Assembly (NCBI GenBank): GCA_035559995.1
Contig: DATMAM010000030.1
Coordinates: forward strand, 124,001-188,000
Source: DATMAM01 sp035559995
GTDB lineage: Bacteria; Desulfobacterota; Binatia; UBA9968
DNA length: 64,000 nt
Reading direction: 5' to 3'
The position numbers were made by a program, and so were the translations under genes. Below, in pieces: positions 56,146 through 64,000 of the stretch (the first letter of the stretch is position 1; each line of letters starts with the position of its first letter). The notes beneath the pieces are model-generated. The model ran no database searches. It was not told where the DNA came from and was given only the letters and a program-made list of their open reading frames with translations.

Positions 56146-56174
56146 TTGACAGCCCGCAGGCTTCGATCTATTTA
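56146..56174 (+). promoter_or_regulatory. divergent promoter for the gene at 56196
   Basis: TTGACA (56146-56151), 17 bases and TATTTA (56169-56174). It lies back to back with the pyr promoter, the two -35 boxes being 26 bases apart. Confidence 0.65.
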
Positions 56175-56195
56175 GTACCGGTCCACAACGAGCCC

Positions 56196-56663
56196 ATGCG
56201 TCCGGGAAACAGCCACGATCAGACCTTGCGCGCGATCGGCCAAGCCCTTGAAGCTGCGCGCGTGGTCGCCTTTAGCCTAAAGCGCGACGGCAGCCGCTTC
56301 GTCGTTCAGGGAGAAAGCGAAAAGATAAGCGGGCTACGCGCCCTGTTTCGGCGGCAGCGGCCGTTTGGCCAGAAAAATTTCACCGCCGAGGAGATCGCCG
56401 AGCTCGAGCACCGCGGTCGAGCGCAGCGCAAGCAGCCCGACCGGCTGCCCGACTTTCGGCGGCTCTCCAGTCTGCTGCGCGCCGCCGGCGCCTATATCGA
56501 CATGAACGGCGGGCAGCTTCTCGAGCTGTGCAAGCGCGACCAGAACGTGATCATCCTGTTTCAAAACAAGCTGGGCCATCCGCAACTGGAAGAGCGCACG
56601 ACGCGCTTTCTCTCGGATCTCGCCGTTCGCCTCTACAAAAAGCGCCAGAAAAAACCCGCCTGA
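56196..56663 (+). CDS. hypothetical protein divergent from the pyr operon
   Basis: This 155-residue soluble protein is not recognised. The N-terminal 60 residues could form a beta-rich unit (ARVVAFSLKRDGSRFVVQGE). The middle has an acidic helix (FTAEEIAELEHRGRAQRKQP), then predicted helices with LRAAGAYIDMNGGQLLEL and a basic C-terminus. The promoter is strong but the ribosome site before the ATG is weak. Its stop lies 15 bases from the convergent MFS gene. Confidence 0.65.
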   Translation: MRPGNSHDQTLRAIGQALEAARVVAFSLKRDGSRFVVQGESEKISGLRALFRRQRPFGQKNFTAEEIAELEHRGRAQRKQPDRLPDFRRLSSLLRAAGAYIDMNGGQLLELCKRDQNVIILFQNKLGHPQLEERTTRFLSDLAVRLYKKRQKKPA

Positions 56664-56677
56664 ACCTCGAGCCGCCG

Positions 56678-57937
56678 CTAGATCGTTCTGCGCGGCGCCA
56701 CCCGGGCGAAGCACAGGATCAGCATCCCCGCCAGATAGCTGAGGCTGATGACCTTGAAGGCGGCGGCAAAGCCGTAGGCGTCGATGAGCCACCCCATGAC
56801 GAAGGTCCAAAGCGGCCCCGAGATAAAACCGATGAAAAAATAGATGCTGAACGCGGCGTCGAGCTTTTCGAACGGAACCGCTTCGGTCACCATGCTCTGG
56901 GTCAGGGGACCGCGCGACTGAATCACGCTGCCGTAAACGACAAGATTCAGAAGCAGCCACGGCGTGAGCTGCTCGTGGAGCAAAAGCGACAGGGTCGACA
57001 AGGTCGAGATCAAGAGCGTGAGCTGGACGGTGAGCTTGCGGTTGAAGCGGTCCGAAAGCCAGCCGATGGCGAGCGGGCCGATGAGACCGCTCAACTGGTA
57101 AACCATGAGAAGCGCCGCAGCGATGGTCACGCTGACGTGCAACTGATGCATGAAAAACGCGGTCAGAAAAGCGACGCTGATGCCGGTGCCGCGGCCCGCC
57201 GCGCCCGCCATTTGAATCAAAGAGACGAGCATCACGTTGCGGTTCCGGATACACGAAAGATAGTCGTTCAACCCGGCTCTGGCTTTGTGCGTTGTCGAGC
57301 GCCCCTCGTCGGACGCGACCACGGTGTCGCGCAAAAAGAAATACACCAGCCCCATCGCGACGCTCAGAATCCCGACGATACAAAAAACGGCGCGCCAGTC
57401 GGTGTATAACAGCAGCGCGCCGACGACTGCCGGGGCGAGAAAGCCGCCCAGGTTGCCGGCCGAATGATGCAGCGTGAGGACCCTGCCGCGCGCCTCTTTA
57501 AAGTAGGAGACGAGAATCGCCGAACCGACGGGGTGCTGAACGCTCGAGCCGAGGCCGGTCAAGGCCCGCATGGTCGCGACCTGAGCGAAACTCTGCGCCA
57601 GCCCGGTCAGCATGACCATTGCGCCTAAAAAGACATTGCCGAGCCCGAGGACCAGCGCGCGCGGCATGAAACGAACGACCAAGCCGTAAACCACTTGGCA
57701 CGCCATCGCCGTCACCTGATAGATCGTTTGCAGGACGCCGACGGCGAAATAGCCAAAACCAAGTTCGCCCATCATCACCGGGTAGAGAATCGCGACCATG
57801 CTCGATTCCATATGGTTCAGCACGTGCGACAAATTGACGACGCCGAACACGAGATTCCGCTTCGCGCGGCTTACCGTTTCCCGCGCCGAGGAAATTTGCT
57901 CGGTAAGAAGGGTTGCCGCTTCGATCTTGCTTTCCAT
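56678..57937 (-). CDS. MFS transporter
   Basis: This 419-residue major-facilitator protein has about twelve transmembrane helices, beginning near NLVFGVVNLSHVLNHMESSM. The cytoplasmic loop after helix 2 reads VVRFMPRALVLGLGN and the mid-loop LAIGWLSDRFNRKLTVQL is the classical GxxxDRxxR-like motif. The ATG at 57937 has no ribosome site; the promoter -10 box ends only 8 bases upstream, so the message may be leaderless. The frame stays open to 58129 without homology. Substrate unknown; FsmR- or fosmidomycin-type efflux relatives are possible. Confidence 0.85.
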   Translation of the reverse strand: MESKIEAATLLTEQISSARETVSRAKRNLVFGVVNLSHVLNHMESSMVAILYPVMMGELGFGYFAVGVLQTIYQVTAMACQVVYGLVVRFMPRALVLGLGNVFLGAMVMLTGLAQSFAQVATMRALTGLGSSVQHPVGSAILVSYFKEARGRVLTLHHSAGNLGGFLAPAVVGALLLYTDWRAVFCIVGILSVAMGLVYFFLRDTVVASDEGRSTTHKARAGLNDYLSCIRNRNVMLVSLIQMAGAAGRGTGISVAFLTAFFMHQLHVSVTIAAALLMVYQLSGLIGPLAIGWLSDRFNRKLTVQLTLLISTLSTLSLLLHEQLTPWLLLNLVVYGSVIQSRGPLTQSMVTEAVPFEKLDAAFSIYFFIGFISGPLWTFVMGWLIDAYGFAAAFKVISLSYLAGMLILCFARVAPRRTI

Positions 57938-57944
57938 GCGGGCC

Positions 57945-57973
57945 AAAGTAGTCGGCAGGCGCGGAGTTGTCAA
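57945..57973 (-). promoter_or_regulatory. promoter of the MFS gene, possibly leaderless
   Basis: On the minus strand TTGACA (57973-57968), 17 bases, TACTTT (57950-57945). The expected transcription start is near 57938, next to the ATG at 57937. Confidence 0.6.
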
Positions 57974-58195
57974 ACAAGGCCGGCCTCGACGCGGCTCGAT
58001 CCTCGTCCATCGCTGTGGCAGTGCCGCTACAAGTGTAGGAAAATTCCTGCGCGCCTGCGTCGCAAAAACGAAGCGGACGGGCCGGCTGCTCGCAAAAATG
58101 GAACGCCTCAAAGGGGCTTTATTTGGCATTTGAGTTGCGTATCCTTAAGGGTGAGAGCGGTGCGGGTGACGATCAATTTCAATGGAGGGATGCGT

Positions 58196-58753
58196 ATGAT
58201 CACGATTAAAAGAATCCTCGTCCCGACGGATTTCTCGGCGGAGTCGGTGCCCGCCTTAGGGTACGCGATCTCGCTTGCCAGAGATCTTGGCGCCGAGGTG
58301 CTCATCGTCCACACCTTGTCGCCAAAGGCGATGAAGGAGCACCTCTCCGAGCGCTACATACCGGGCGGAGTCGTCTCGCCGGCCGAAGCGCCGGTGCCGT
58401 TGGCGCCCGAGCCCAACTTGGAGGGCCTGTTCGAGTCGAAAAGGCAGCTTTTGCGCAATTTCCTCGAGCAGAAGATCGCGCACGAGCTATCGGCGGCCGT
58501 GAAAATTGTTCCGGTGGTGAGGATGGGGAAGGTGGTTGACGAGATTGTCGCGGCGGCAAAGGAAGAGCAGTGCGATGTCATCGTGATGACGAGCGCCGCT
58601 TCCCGGCTAAGGCGGCTTTTCCGCGGGAGCATCACTGAGCGCGTGATTCGAAAGGCGCCTTGCCCGGTGCTGACGATCCTGCCTTCGGCCGAGATTCGGA
58701 CGGAGAAAAACGAGCGCGTTCCGGTGATGATGGTGGAAAAGTGGGCCGCCTGA
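58196..58753 (+). CDS. universal stress protein UspA family
   Basis: This 185-residue protein has one Usp domain: KRILVPTDFSAESVPALGYAISLARDLGAEVLIVH at the start and the ATP-loop-like VIVMTSAASRLRRLFRGSITERVIRKAPCPVLTI at the end (G-x2-G-x9-G pattern partly altered by the SAAS stretch). GGAGGG lies 6 bases before ATG 58196; an ATG at 58190 is too close to it. It is divergent from the MFS gene. Usp proteins support survival under starvation and stress. Confidence 0.88.
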   Translation: MITIKRILVPTDFSAESVPALGYAISLARDLGAEVLIVHTLSPKAMKEHLSERYIPGGVVSPAEAPVPLAPEPNLEGLFESKRQLLRNFLEQKIAHELSAAVKIVPVVRMGKVVDEIVAAAKEEQCDVIVMTSAASRLRRLFRGSITERVIRKAPCPVLTILPSAEIRTEKNERVPVMMVEKWAA

Positions 58754-58818
58754 GGAATGCCAGACTCTCGCGGTAGGTTTCCCGACCGTGTTTACCGCCC
58801 CTAACCGGGCTATCGCGC

Positions 58819-59232
58819 TTACGCCGCCGGCCGGTAGTTCTTTCTTTTGTGCACCGGTTTGCGCGCATGCACGCGGGCGCGCGCCAGCACCGCCTTGGGC
58901 GAGCCTCCCTCGAGGAGCCGGCGGCGTACGTAATTGGCATCCAGGTCCAAGGCGGCGCAGATGCTCTCAAACGAAAAAAACCAGTCGCTGTTCTTTTCCA
59001 TGATCCAATCTCGCGCCTCGCGCGCGCGCCGCCCGCGGCTTTTGCCGCCCTCCGGCTCGCCCTCCTGCAAGCACGCGATCGCGTCTTCCAGGACCGCCCA
59101 CATGAGCATCTTTTCAGGCATCTTGCCCAGGCCCGGCTTCATCTGCTCGGCATAACGGAACGTTGCGACCGGATCGGGCTCGAACAAGGCGGAGGGCTGA
59201 ATTCTTAGAGTCGAGCGTGTTTCTGCTGCCAT
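58819..59232 (-). CDS. conserved hypothetical protein
   Basis: This 137-residue soluble protein is rich in helices, with MLMWAVLEDAIACLQEGEPEGG in the middle and DWFFSFESICAALDLDANYVRRRLLEGG near the C-terminus, which looks like a helix-turn-helix. A basic tail (ARVHARKPVHKRKNYRP) would suit nucleic-acid contact. It could be a small transcription or replication accessory factor, but no named family is recognised. Confidence 0.65.
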   Translation of the reverse strand: MAAETRSTLRIQPSALFEPDPVATFRYAEQMKPGLGKMPEKMLMWAVLEDAIACLQEGEPEGGKSRGRRAREARDWIMEKNSDWFFSFESICAALDLDANYVRRRLLEGGSPKAVLARARVHARKPVHKRKNYRPAA

Positions 59233-59395
59233 AAAGACCTATTCTTTTGCCAACCTCCGGATGCCTCGCCTCCGGAGGCGCACCGACCTAGCGTTGAGGA
59301 CAAACGCTTTTCGCGCTCACGGGCCAAAGCGATCCCGCGCGCCGGGAGCTCTGAGATCCTCGACGCGCGAGACTCAGCAATAGAAAAGAGCCGGT

Positions 59396-59704
59396 TTAAA
59401 GTCGAAGAACGCTGCCGCGCTGGCAGGTGCTCTGCGTGACGGCGTGCGTGGGCCAAACGCAGCGGCACCAGACGGCAAGCCGTTCGCGCGCGGCGGTCAC
59501 GCCGGGACCGGCAACATATTTGATCGATAATTTCCCGCGCAGGAAGCGGCCGATTGAGCTTGCCGCGTCGCGGCCGTCATCGGCGTGCTCGATGTCCTCG
59601 GTGGAGGTCAGCGCCGGCGCCGTCGGGAGCGCCGGCCAATGAACGGGATGAAGGCACAGGCCCAGCAGGAGGAAAAAGAGCGTCGAGACCGCCTTGGTGG
59701 CCAT
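59396..59704 (-). CDS. possible small secreted protein (low confidence)
   Basis: A 102-residue frame opens with a good signal peptide-like stretch (MATKAVSTLFFLLLGLCLHPVHW) but the rest is not protein-like in composition and no ribosome site is clear. It could be a short exported protein or a decayed gene. The surrounding 59233-59738 has nothing else I can support, apart from a perfect GCCTCCGGAGGC palindrome near 59270. Confidence 0.3.
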   Translation of the reverse strand: MATKAVSTLFFLLLGLCLHPVHWPALPTAPALTSTEDIEHADDGRDAASSIGRFLRGKLSIKYVAGPGVTAARERLAVWCRCVWPTHAVTQSTCQRGSVLRL

Positions 59705-59738
59705 CGCTAAGAGCCACTACCAAGGCTTATTGCAGATG

Positions 59739-60053
59739 TCAACCAGGTCCGATCTTCAGCCGCACCACGGTTGCCCCCCACCCGCCCGACTCCGGCGGCG
59801 CGTCTTCAAAGGACGCGACCCAGGGGTGCTTCTCAAGCAGCGAGCGAATCATCCGCCTCTGAATCCCCCTGCCGCGACCGTGAATCAACCGCACCTCGCG
59901 GAATCCCGCCTTGCGGCATTCTCCCAGATACTGTTCGACGACGCTCGCAATATCCTTCGGCGCGAAAGGGTGCAGGTCGAGCGCATCTTCGATCGGGACG
60001 ACGACCGGCTCCTCGAACGGCGATGGTTGACGGCCGTCTCTATCTTCGTTCAC
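59739..60053 (-). CDS. Smr-domain protein
   Basis: This 104-residue protein is an Smr domain: DALDLHPFAPKDIASVVEQYLGECRKAGFREVRLIHGRGRGIQRRMI. The D-L-H and HGRGxG motifs are kept. Smr domains nick or bind nucleic acids, as in MutS2. Start GTG 60053 is chosen because GGAGGG lies 6 bases upstream; an ATG at 60092 would give 13 more residues without homology. It is divergent from the glycosyltransferase gene. Confidence 0.85.
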   Translation of the reverse strand: MNEDRDGRQPSPFEEPVVVPIEDALDLHPFAPKDIASVVEQYLGECRKAGFREVRLIHGRGRGIQRRMIRSLLEKHPWVASFEDAPPESGGWGATVVRLKIGPG

Positions 60054-60122
60054 GCCTCGCCCTCCGATCATGAGCCGGCGGCTCGATTCCATTTTTTAAC
60101 GTTATCCAGTAAAACCGGTTCC

Positions 60123-61265
60123 ATGTTCAACAAAGTTCTTGTGCTGTCGGTCTCCGCCGGCGCCGGCCACACCCGCGCCGGCGAAGCGTTGGAGCTGGCG
60201 ATCCGTCAGATGAACGCCGCGCGCGAGGTGCGCCACATCGACGCCCTGCAGTACACGAACAAGCTGTTTCACAACCTTTATTCCAAAGCCTACATCGATC
60301 TGGTCAACAAAGCTCCCGACATGCTCGGCTGGCTTTACAATCAGCTGGACAAGCCCTGGAAAAACGACCGCGTCAGGCTCGCCTTCGACAAACTCAACAC
60401 GCGCCCCTTCGTCAGGCTGCTCGAAGAGTACGGCCCGGACATGATGATCTGCACGCACTTTCTTCCCGCCGAGATTATCTCGTGGCTGAAGGCGAAAGGG
60501 CGCCTCGACTGCCCGCAGGCGATCGTGGTCACGGATTTCGACGTTCACGCGATGTGGCTCTGCCATCACTACGAGCACTATTTCGTCGCTCTCGAAGAGA
60601 CGCGCGTTCACCTGGAGCAGCTCGGGATTCCGCCCTCAAAGATCTCGGTTAGCGGCATTCCGATCGACCCGGTGTTCGCGCTGCCCAAGGACAAAAACGC
60701 GATGCGCCAAAAGCACGGCCTTGATCTGGAAAAGACAACGGTTTTGGTTTCCGCCGGCGGTTTTGCGGTCGGCCCGATCCAAAACCTGATCTCCTCGCTC
60801 GCCGGGCTCCGGCGCCCGGCGCAACTCCTCGTGGTCTGCGGTCACAACCGGGAGCTTAAAAACCGCGTCGAGCGCCTGGCGCCGACCCTTTCGGCGAACC
60901 GCGCGCTTGTCATCAAGACTTTCGGCTTCACAAGCGAAATGGACGAGTTGATGGCCGCTTCGGACATCCTGGTCGGAAAGCCTGGCGGCCTCACGACCGC
61001 CGAAGCCCTGAGCAAAGGGCTGGTCCTCGTGATCGTGAACCCAATTCCGGGACAGGAAGAACGCAACGCCGACCATCTGCTCGAGGAAGGGGTCGCGATC
61101 CGCTGCAACAACCTGCCTGCGCTGGCCTATAAGATCGACCGCCTGCTCGACGACCGAAGCCGCTTCGAGTCGATGCGAGCAAAAGCGCTGGCGCTCGCGC
61201 GCCCCAACGCGGCGCGCGCAATCGTATCAAAGCTCCTTGAGCTTTCGGGAATGGCGTCGGCTTAG
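60123..61265 (+). CDS. MGDG synthase/diacylglycerol glucosyltransferase-like protein (GT28)
   Basis: This 380-residue glycosyltransferase has the N-terminal MGDG-synthase domain KVLVLSVSAGAGHTRAGEAL and, in the C-terminal half, the nucleotide-sugar site FGFTSEMDELMAASDILVGKPGGLTTAEAL followed by NPIPGQEERNADHLLEEG. It probably transfers glucose or galactose to diacylglycerol at the membrane surface, making glycolipids. Length is typical of UgtP-like enzymes. The ATG follows CCGGTTCC and lacks a strong ribosome site. Confidence 0.88.
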   Translation: MFNKVLVLSVSAGAGHTRAGEALELAIRQMNAAREVRHIDALQYTNKLFHNLYSKAYIDLVNKAPDMLGWLYNQLDKPWKNDRVRLAFDKLNTRPFVRLLEEYGPDMMICTHFLPAEIISWLKAKGRLDCPQAIVVTDFDVHAMWLCHHYEHYFVALEETRVHLEQLGIPPSKISVSGIPIDPVFALPKDKNAMRQKHGLDLEKTTVLVSAGGFAVGPIQNLISSLAGLRRPAQLLVVCGHNRELKNRVERLAPTLSANRALVIKTFGFTSEMDELMAASDILVGKPGGLTTAEALSKGLVLVIVNPIPGQEERNADHLLEEGVAIRCNNLPALAYKIDRLLDDRSRFESMRAKALALARPNAARAIVSKLLELSGMASA

Positions 61266-61295
61266 CAAAATCGCGCGCACCACGCCAAGCCGCAA

Positions 61296-62381
61296 CTACC
61301 GCGCGAGCCCGTAAAAGCGCTCCGCGTTCCGGTGCAGGAAGGCCTCGCGGTCTTGCTCTGCCAGCTCCTCGTTATGGACGAGCTCCGCGAGCTCTTTCTT
61401 GCAGATCTCGTCGTTGACCTCGTGCGGAAAATCGGACGAGAACATAAACGGCTTGTTCCCCACCGTCCTCACCGCCTGGGCGAGAAGCGGCTCGTTTCCC
61501 TCGCAGCCGATAAAGATGCGCCCCGCCTCGATCTGCCGCACGATGTACTCGCTCACTTTCTCTCCCGGGCAAAGCTTCAGGTACGCGCCTTCGGGATCGT
61601 ACTGGATGTGCGTCTCCCAGGAGCGATCGAAGCGCTCCAGGCAGACGAGCAGCCACGCGACGCCGGCTTCGAGAAAACCGATCTTCAAGTTCGGGAACTT
61701 GTCGAAGATTCCGTTGAAGACGATTCCGCCAAAGGCAATCATCTGGCCGAAAGGATGCCCGAGAGCGTGCACGGGAGCGTACGGACTGAGGTAGTCCATC
61801 CCGAGGCCTTCGTGCGCGCCGCCGTGGATTCCGAGACAGCAGCCCAGCCGGTGGGCTTCTTCGTAGACGGGCCAGTACTCCCGGCCGCCCAGGTGCCCCT
61901 TGAGGCCCATCGACGGAATCATCGCGCCGCAAAAGCCGAGCTTCTCGACGATGCGCCTGAGCTCTTTCACCGCCTCCCCGGGCTCCTGCAGCGGAATCAG
62001 GCCGACCGCCCGAAAGCGCGGGCTCGTCTTTAGATAAGCCTGGTAGAGCCAGTCGTTGTAGGCCCGGGCGACGTCGATCGCCCACTCGCGGTTCACGATC
62101 TTGCCGTAAGCCAGCCCGCGCGTTGGATACAGCACCGCCGCTTCGATACCGACATCGTCGAGAAACTCAAGCCAGCCTGCCGCGCCCACATCGGGAAACG
62201 ATCCCGGAGGCATCTTCAGCAGGTTCGCGGAGTGCAGATGATCGATCGGCGGAAACAGATTGCGGTTGAAAACATTGCCGTCGGCGCGGTAGGCCGGCGG
62301 CATCAAGCCGAGGATCGCCTTCTCGTCTTCAAAGATGTGGCCGTCGCCGTCGACGACGACGCCAAAAGGGCTCGTGGCCAT
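61296..62381 (-). CDS. amidohydrolase family 2 protein
   Basis: This 361-residue TIM-barrel enzyme of PF04909 begins GVVVDGDGHIFEDEKAI with D-x-H in the metal motif. Later blocks are AAVLYPTRGLAYG, LGIHGGAHEGLG (metal histidine), LKIGFLEAGVAWL, FSSDFPHEVNDE and HRNAERFYGL. It is more distant from the three paralogues at 15725, 27369 and 29715, with different loops. It is convergent with the glycosyltransferase gene (30-base gap). Substrate unknown. Confidence 0.85.
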   Translation of the reverse strand: MATSPFGVVVDGDGHIFEDEKAILGLMPPAYRADGNVFNRNLFPPIDHLHSANLLKMPPGSFPDVGAAGWLEFLDDVGIEAAVLYPTRGLAYGKIVNREWAIDVARAYNDWLYQAYLKTSPRFRAVGLIPLQEPGEAVKELRRIVEKLGFCGAMIPSMGLKGHLGGREYWPVYEEAHRLGCCLGIHGGAHEGLGMDYLSPYAPVHALGHPFGQMIAFGGIVFNGIFDKFPNLKIGFLEAGVAWLLVCLERFDRSWETHIQYDPEGAYLKLCPGEKVSEYIVRQIEAGRIFIGCEGNEPLLAQAVRTVGNKPFMFSSDFPHEVNDEICKKELAELVHNEELAEQDREAFLHRNAERFYGLAR

Positions 62382-62457
62382 AATCGCCCTCCTCGGGAAA
62401 ACGGGCGCGCAACCCGCCTGTCTGTCTCATCGGCGTTCCCCGCTAGCGCCGCGACGA

Positions 62458-63939
62458 TTACGGCGAGCTCGGAAAGATGAGCGACTTCACCACGACGGGA
62501 ACGGCGCCGGAAGAAGGGATGAGAGCGCCGATGTCGATATAGTCGAACTCGCTTAGCGAGATGCCGTCGATCGAGATGACAGGGCTCTCAACCTTCATCT
62601 CTTCCTTGAAATGAAGCCCGATGATCCCGCCGACGTCGCCGCTGTTGACGAGCATCAGCGGATGCCCGCGCGCGAGGATTTTTTCCAACCCCTGGGCGAT
62701 TCCCGAGCAGAACGCCTGCAGGCGCGCAAACGTTGCCGAGCCTTCCCACTGAAATCCCAGGGCGACCGGCCGCCGGCCGTCGTTGAGATCGAGCTTCTCG
62801 AGCGAGCGCACCACGGCGTCGCTGATCGAGCGCTGGTCGATTTCGTCTTGCTCGAGCGGCAGGTCCGGTACAACGACGGGCACGTTACGAACGGGAACCG
62901 CTTCGAGCGGCTCGATAAAGATCGTGCTCCCGCTCACCTGGATCGTGTACTGCGAGGCGCCGATCACCGTCGCGCGGATGCGCGCCGTGGGCTCGAGCAC
63001 CGGTATGCCCCATCGCTGCACCCTTTTCTTGACTTCGGCCGCCAGCAGCGCGCCCAGATCGCCGAAGTCGCCGGGGTTTTGATCGTAGATGAATTCCGAC
63101 ACGCCGCCCGAAAACACGATCCCGTCGATCGTGCCCTTATAGGAAAGGGGCGGGATGCGCAAAAGGCGGCGGGTCTCATCGGCGATCGCGGACGAGCCAA
63201 TCGCCTCGAAGAGCCGATCCGCCATCAGCGAGACCATCGCCGATAGCCTGGGGCGCTCCACGCGCTTGCCGACGGCAAGCTCCAGGCCCGCGGCCGCGCC
63301 GAAATAGCGACCCGCCTCTTCGAGGCGGCTCACGACGCCGCTCCCGTCGAGAACGACCAGCCGTGCGCCGACGTCGATCGCGGTCACCTCGCGCACGCGC
63401 CCGCCCTCGCACACGGCGATTTTGCTCGTGCCGCCGCCGATATCGACATTGACGAACACGCCGCTGTTTCTGCGCGAATGCAAGACCGCGCCGGAACCGT
63501 AGGCCGCCATCGTGCTTTCCAGGCTATCGCCCGCGCTCACCGCGACGAAGCGTCCCGCCTCCTCGGCAAAAAGCTCGCCGATGGCGCGCGCGTTGCGCCG
63601 GCGCACCGCGACGCCCGTCAGGATCAGCGCTCCGGTGTCGACGTCGTTTCGGCTCAGGCCCGCGCGCTCGTACTGCCGGTTGATGAATTTCCCCAAAGTC
63701 GCCACGTCGATCGTCGCTTCGTCGACGTACGGCGTGAGGAGAATCTCCGACTCGTTTAGGATCTCGCGCCGCACCACCACATAGCGCATCCCTTCCTGCC
63801 TGAGCTCGAGGCGCGAGAAAACCAGGTGCGAGGTCGAAGAGCCAATATCGACGCCGACGCTGGTGAGCTTGATCTCGTCCTCGTCGACGATATGCCGGTG
63901 GGCGTTGGTGAAGCCGGAATAATGCGATGATTCCGCCAC
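62458..63939 (-). CDS. eutA: ethanolamine ammonia-lyase reactivating factor EutA
   Basis: This 493-residue protein has the ASKHA ATPase fold of EutA: LTSVGVDIGSSTSHLVFSRL at the start, VNVDIGGGTSKIAVCEGG (phosphate loop 2) near 166-183 and FSGGVSEFIYD. EutA exchanges damaged cobalamin in ethanolamine ammonia-lyase using ATP. It begins on the minus strand near the window end, so eutBC, if present, would lie beyond 64000 or elsewhere. Length is typical. Confidence 0.92.
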   Translation of the reverse strand: MAESSHYSGFTNAHRHIVDEDEIKLTSVGVDIGSSTSHLVFSRLELRQEGMRYVVVRREILNESEILLTPYVDEATIDVATLGKFINRQYERAGLSRNDVDTGALILTGVAVRRRNARAIGELFAEEAGRFVAVSAGDSLESTMAAYGSGAVLHSRRNSGVFVNVDIGGGTSKIAVCEGGRVREVTAIDVGARLVVLDGSGVVSRLEEAGRYFGAAAGLELAVGKRVERPRLSAMVSLMADRLFEAIGSSAIADETRRLLRIPPLSYKGTIDGIVFSGGVSEFIYDQNPGDFGDLGALLAAEVKKRVQRWGIPVLEPTARIRATVIGASQYTIQVSGSTIFIEPLEAVPVRNVPVVVPDLPLEQDEIDQRSISDAVVRSLEKLDLNDGRRPVALGFQWEGSATFARLQAFCSGIAQGLEKILARGHPLMLVNSGDVGGIIGLHFKEEMKVESPVISIDGISLSEFDYIDIGALIPSSGAVPVVVKSLIFPSSP

Positions 63940-64000
63940 GGAGTTCCCCTTTGGAAGAAAGATGTTTGCAGCTTAAGGTTTCTGGTAGAGGGACGGCTCC

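Noticed and set aside
59233..59738. Additional small genes in the sparse region
   Set aside because: Only one signal-peptide-like frame is visible, and neither a ribosome site nor family similarity supports further genes.

Overview
The window is gene-dense, GC-rich bacterial chromosome with strong GGAGG-type ribosome binding sites and sigma70-like promoters (TTGACA, 16-18 bases, T-rich -10 box). Gene content suggests a soil or sediment bacterium of deltaproteobacterial, Binatia, Rokubacteria or NC10 type: repeated amidohydrolases, UbiD, cupins, AfuABC-type transport, a homoserine kinase of the ApgM family and EutA. That placement comes from gene content only. No rRNA, tRNA, CRISPR array, phage gene or insertion sequence was seen.

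Layout. 1-500: end of a YdcF-like gene. 606-7840: a catabolic block (DapA-like aldolase, haem-oxygenase-fold di-iron protein, two bicupins, dihydroxyphthalate decarboxylase-like protein, UbiD, alpha/beta hydrolase). 7957-10753: S-adenosylmethionine decarboxylase, a PaaK-like adenylating enzyme and a methyltransferase. 10771-22637: mixed metabolic genes (membrane glycosyltransferase-like protein, amidohydrolases, crotonase, TPR and HEAT proteins, metallo-beta-lactamase fold, CmcJ-like, VOC, methyltransferase). 22671-26736: an iron-type ABC importer. 26737-27368: no intact gene, but a gutted CHRD-domain gene. 27369-33469: a second catabolic block that again holds a DapA-like protein, a di-iron protein and metal-dependent hydrolases. 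33521-35267: a sulfide:quinone oxidoreductase-like gene with an in-frame TGA, flanked by two small proteins. 35334-40373: TPR, bifunctional nuclease, miaB, VWA and MoxR. 40493-42723: NRDE, Nudix, PilZ and a small membrane protein. 42747-56119: a long minus-strand series for pyrimidine and threonine-branch amino acid synthesis. 56196-63939: MFS, universal stress protein, Smr, glycosyltransferase, amidohydrolase and EutA.

The most notable points are these. (1) In the flavoprotein at 33777-34931 a TGA replaces the redox-active C-terminal cysteine, the frame continues to a typical family C-terminus, and a 17-base hairpin starts 11 bases after the TGA. This may be a selenoprotein or a fresh nonsense change. 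(2) Aspartate carbamoyltransferase is one polypeptide made of PyrB, a PyrI-type zinc domain and PyrR, next to a separate PyrR. (3) The leader of that operon combines a promoter, a PyrR-binding hairpin, a 24-codon open frame and an intrinsic terminator inside that frame. This suggests PyrR could act by gating translation of the leader peptide.
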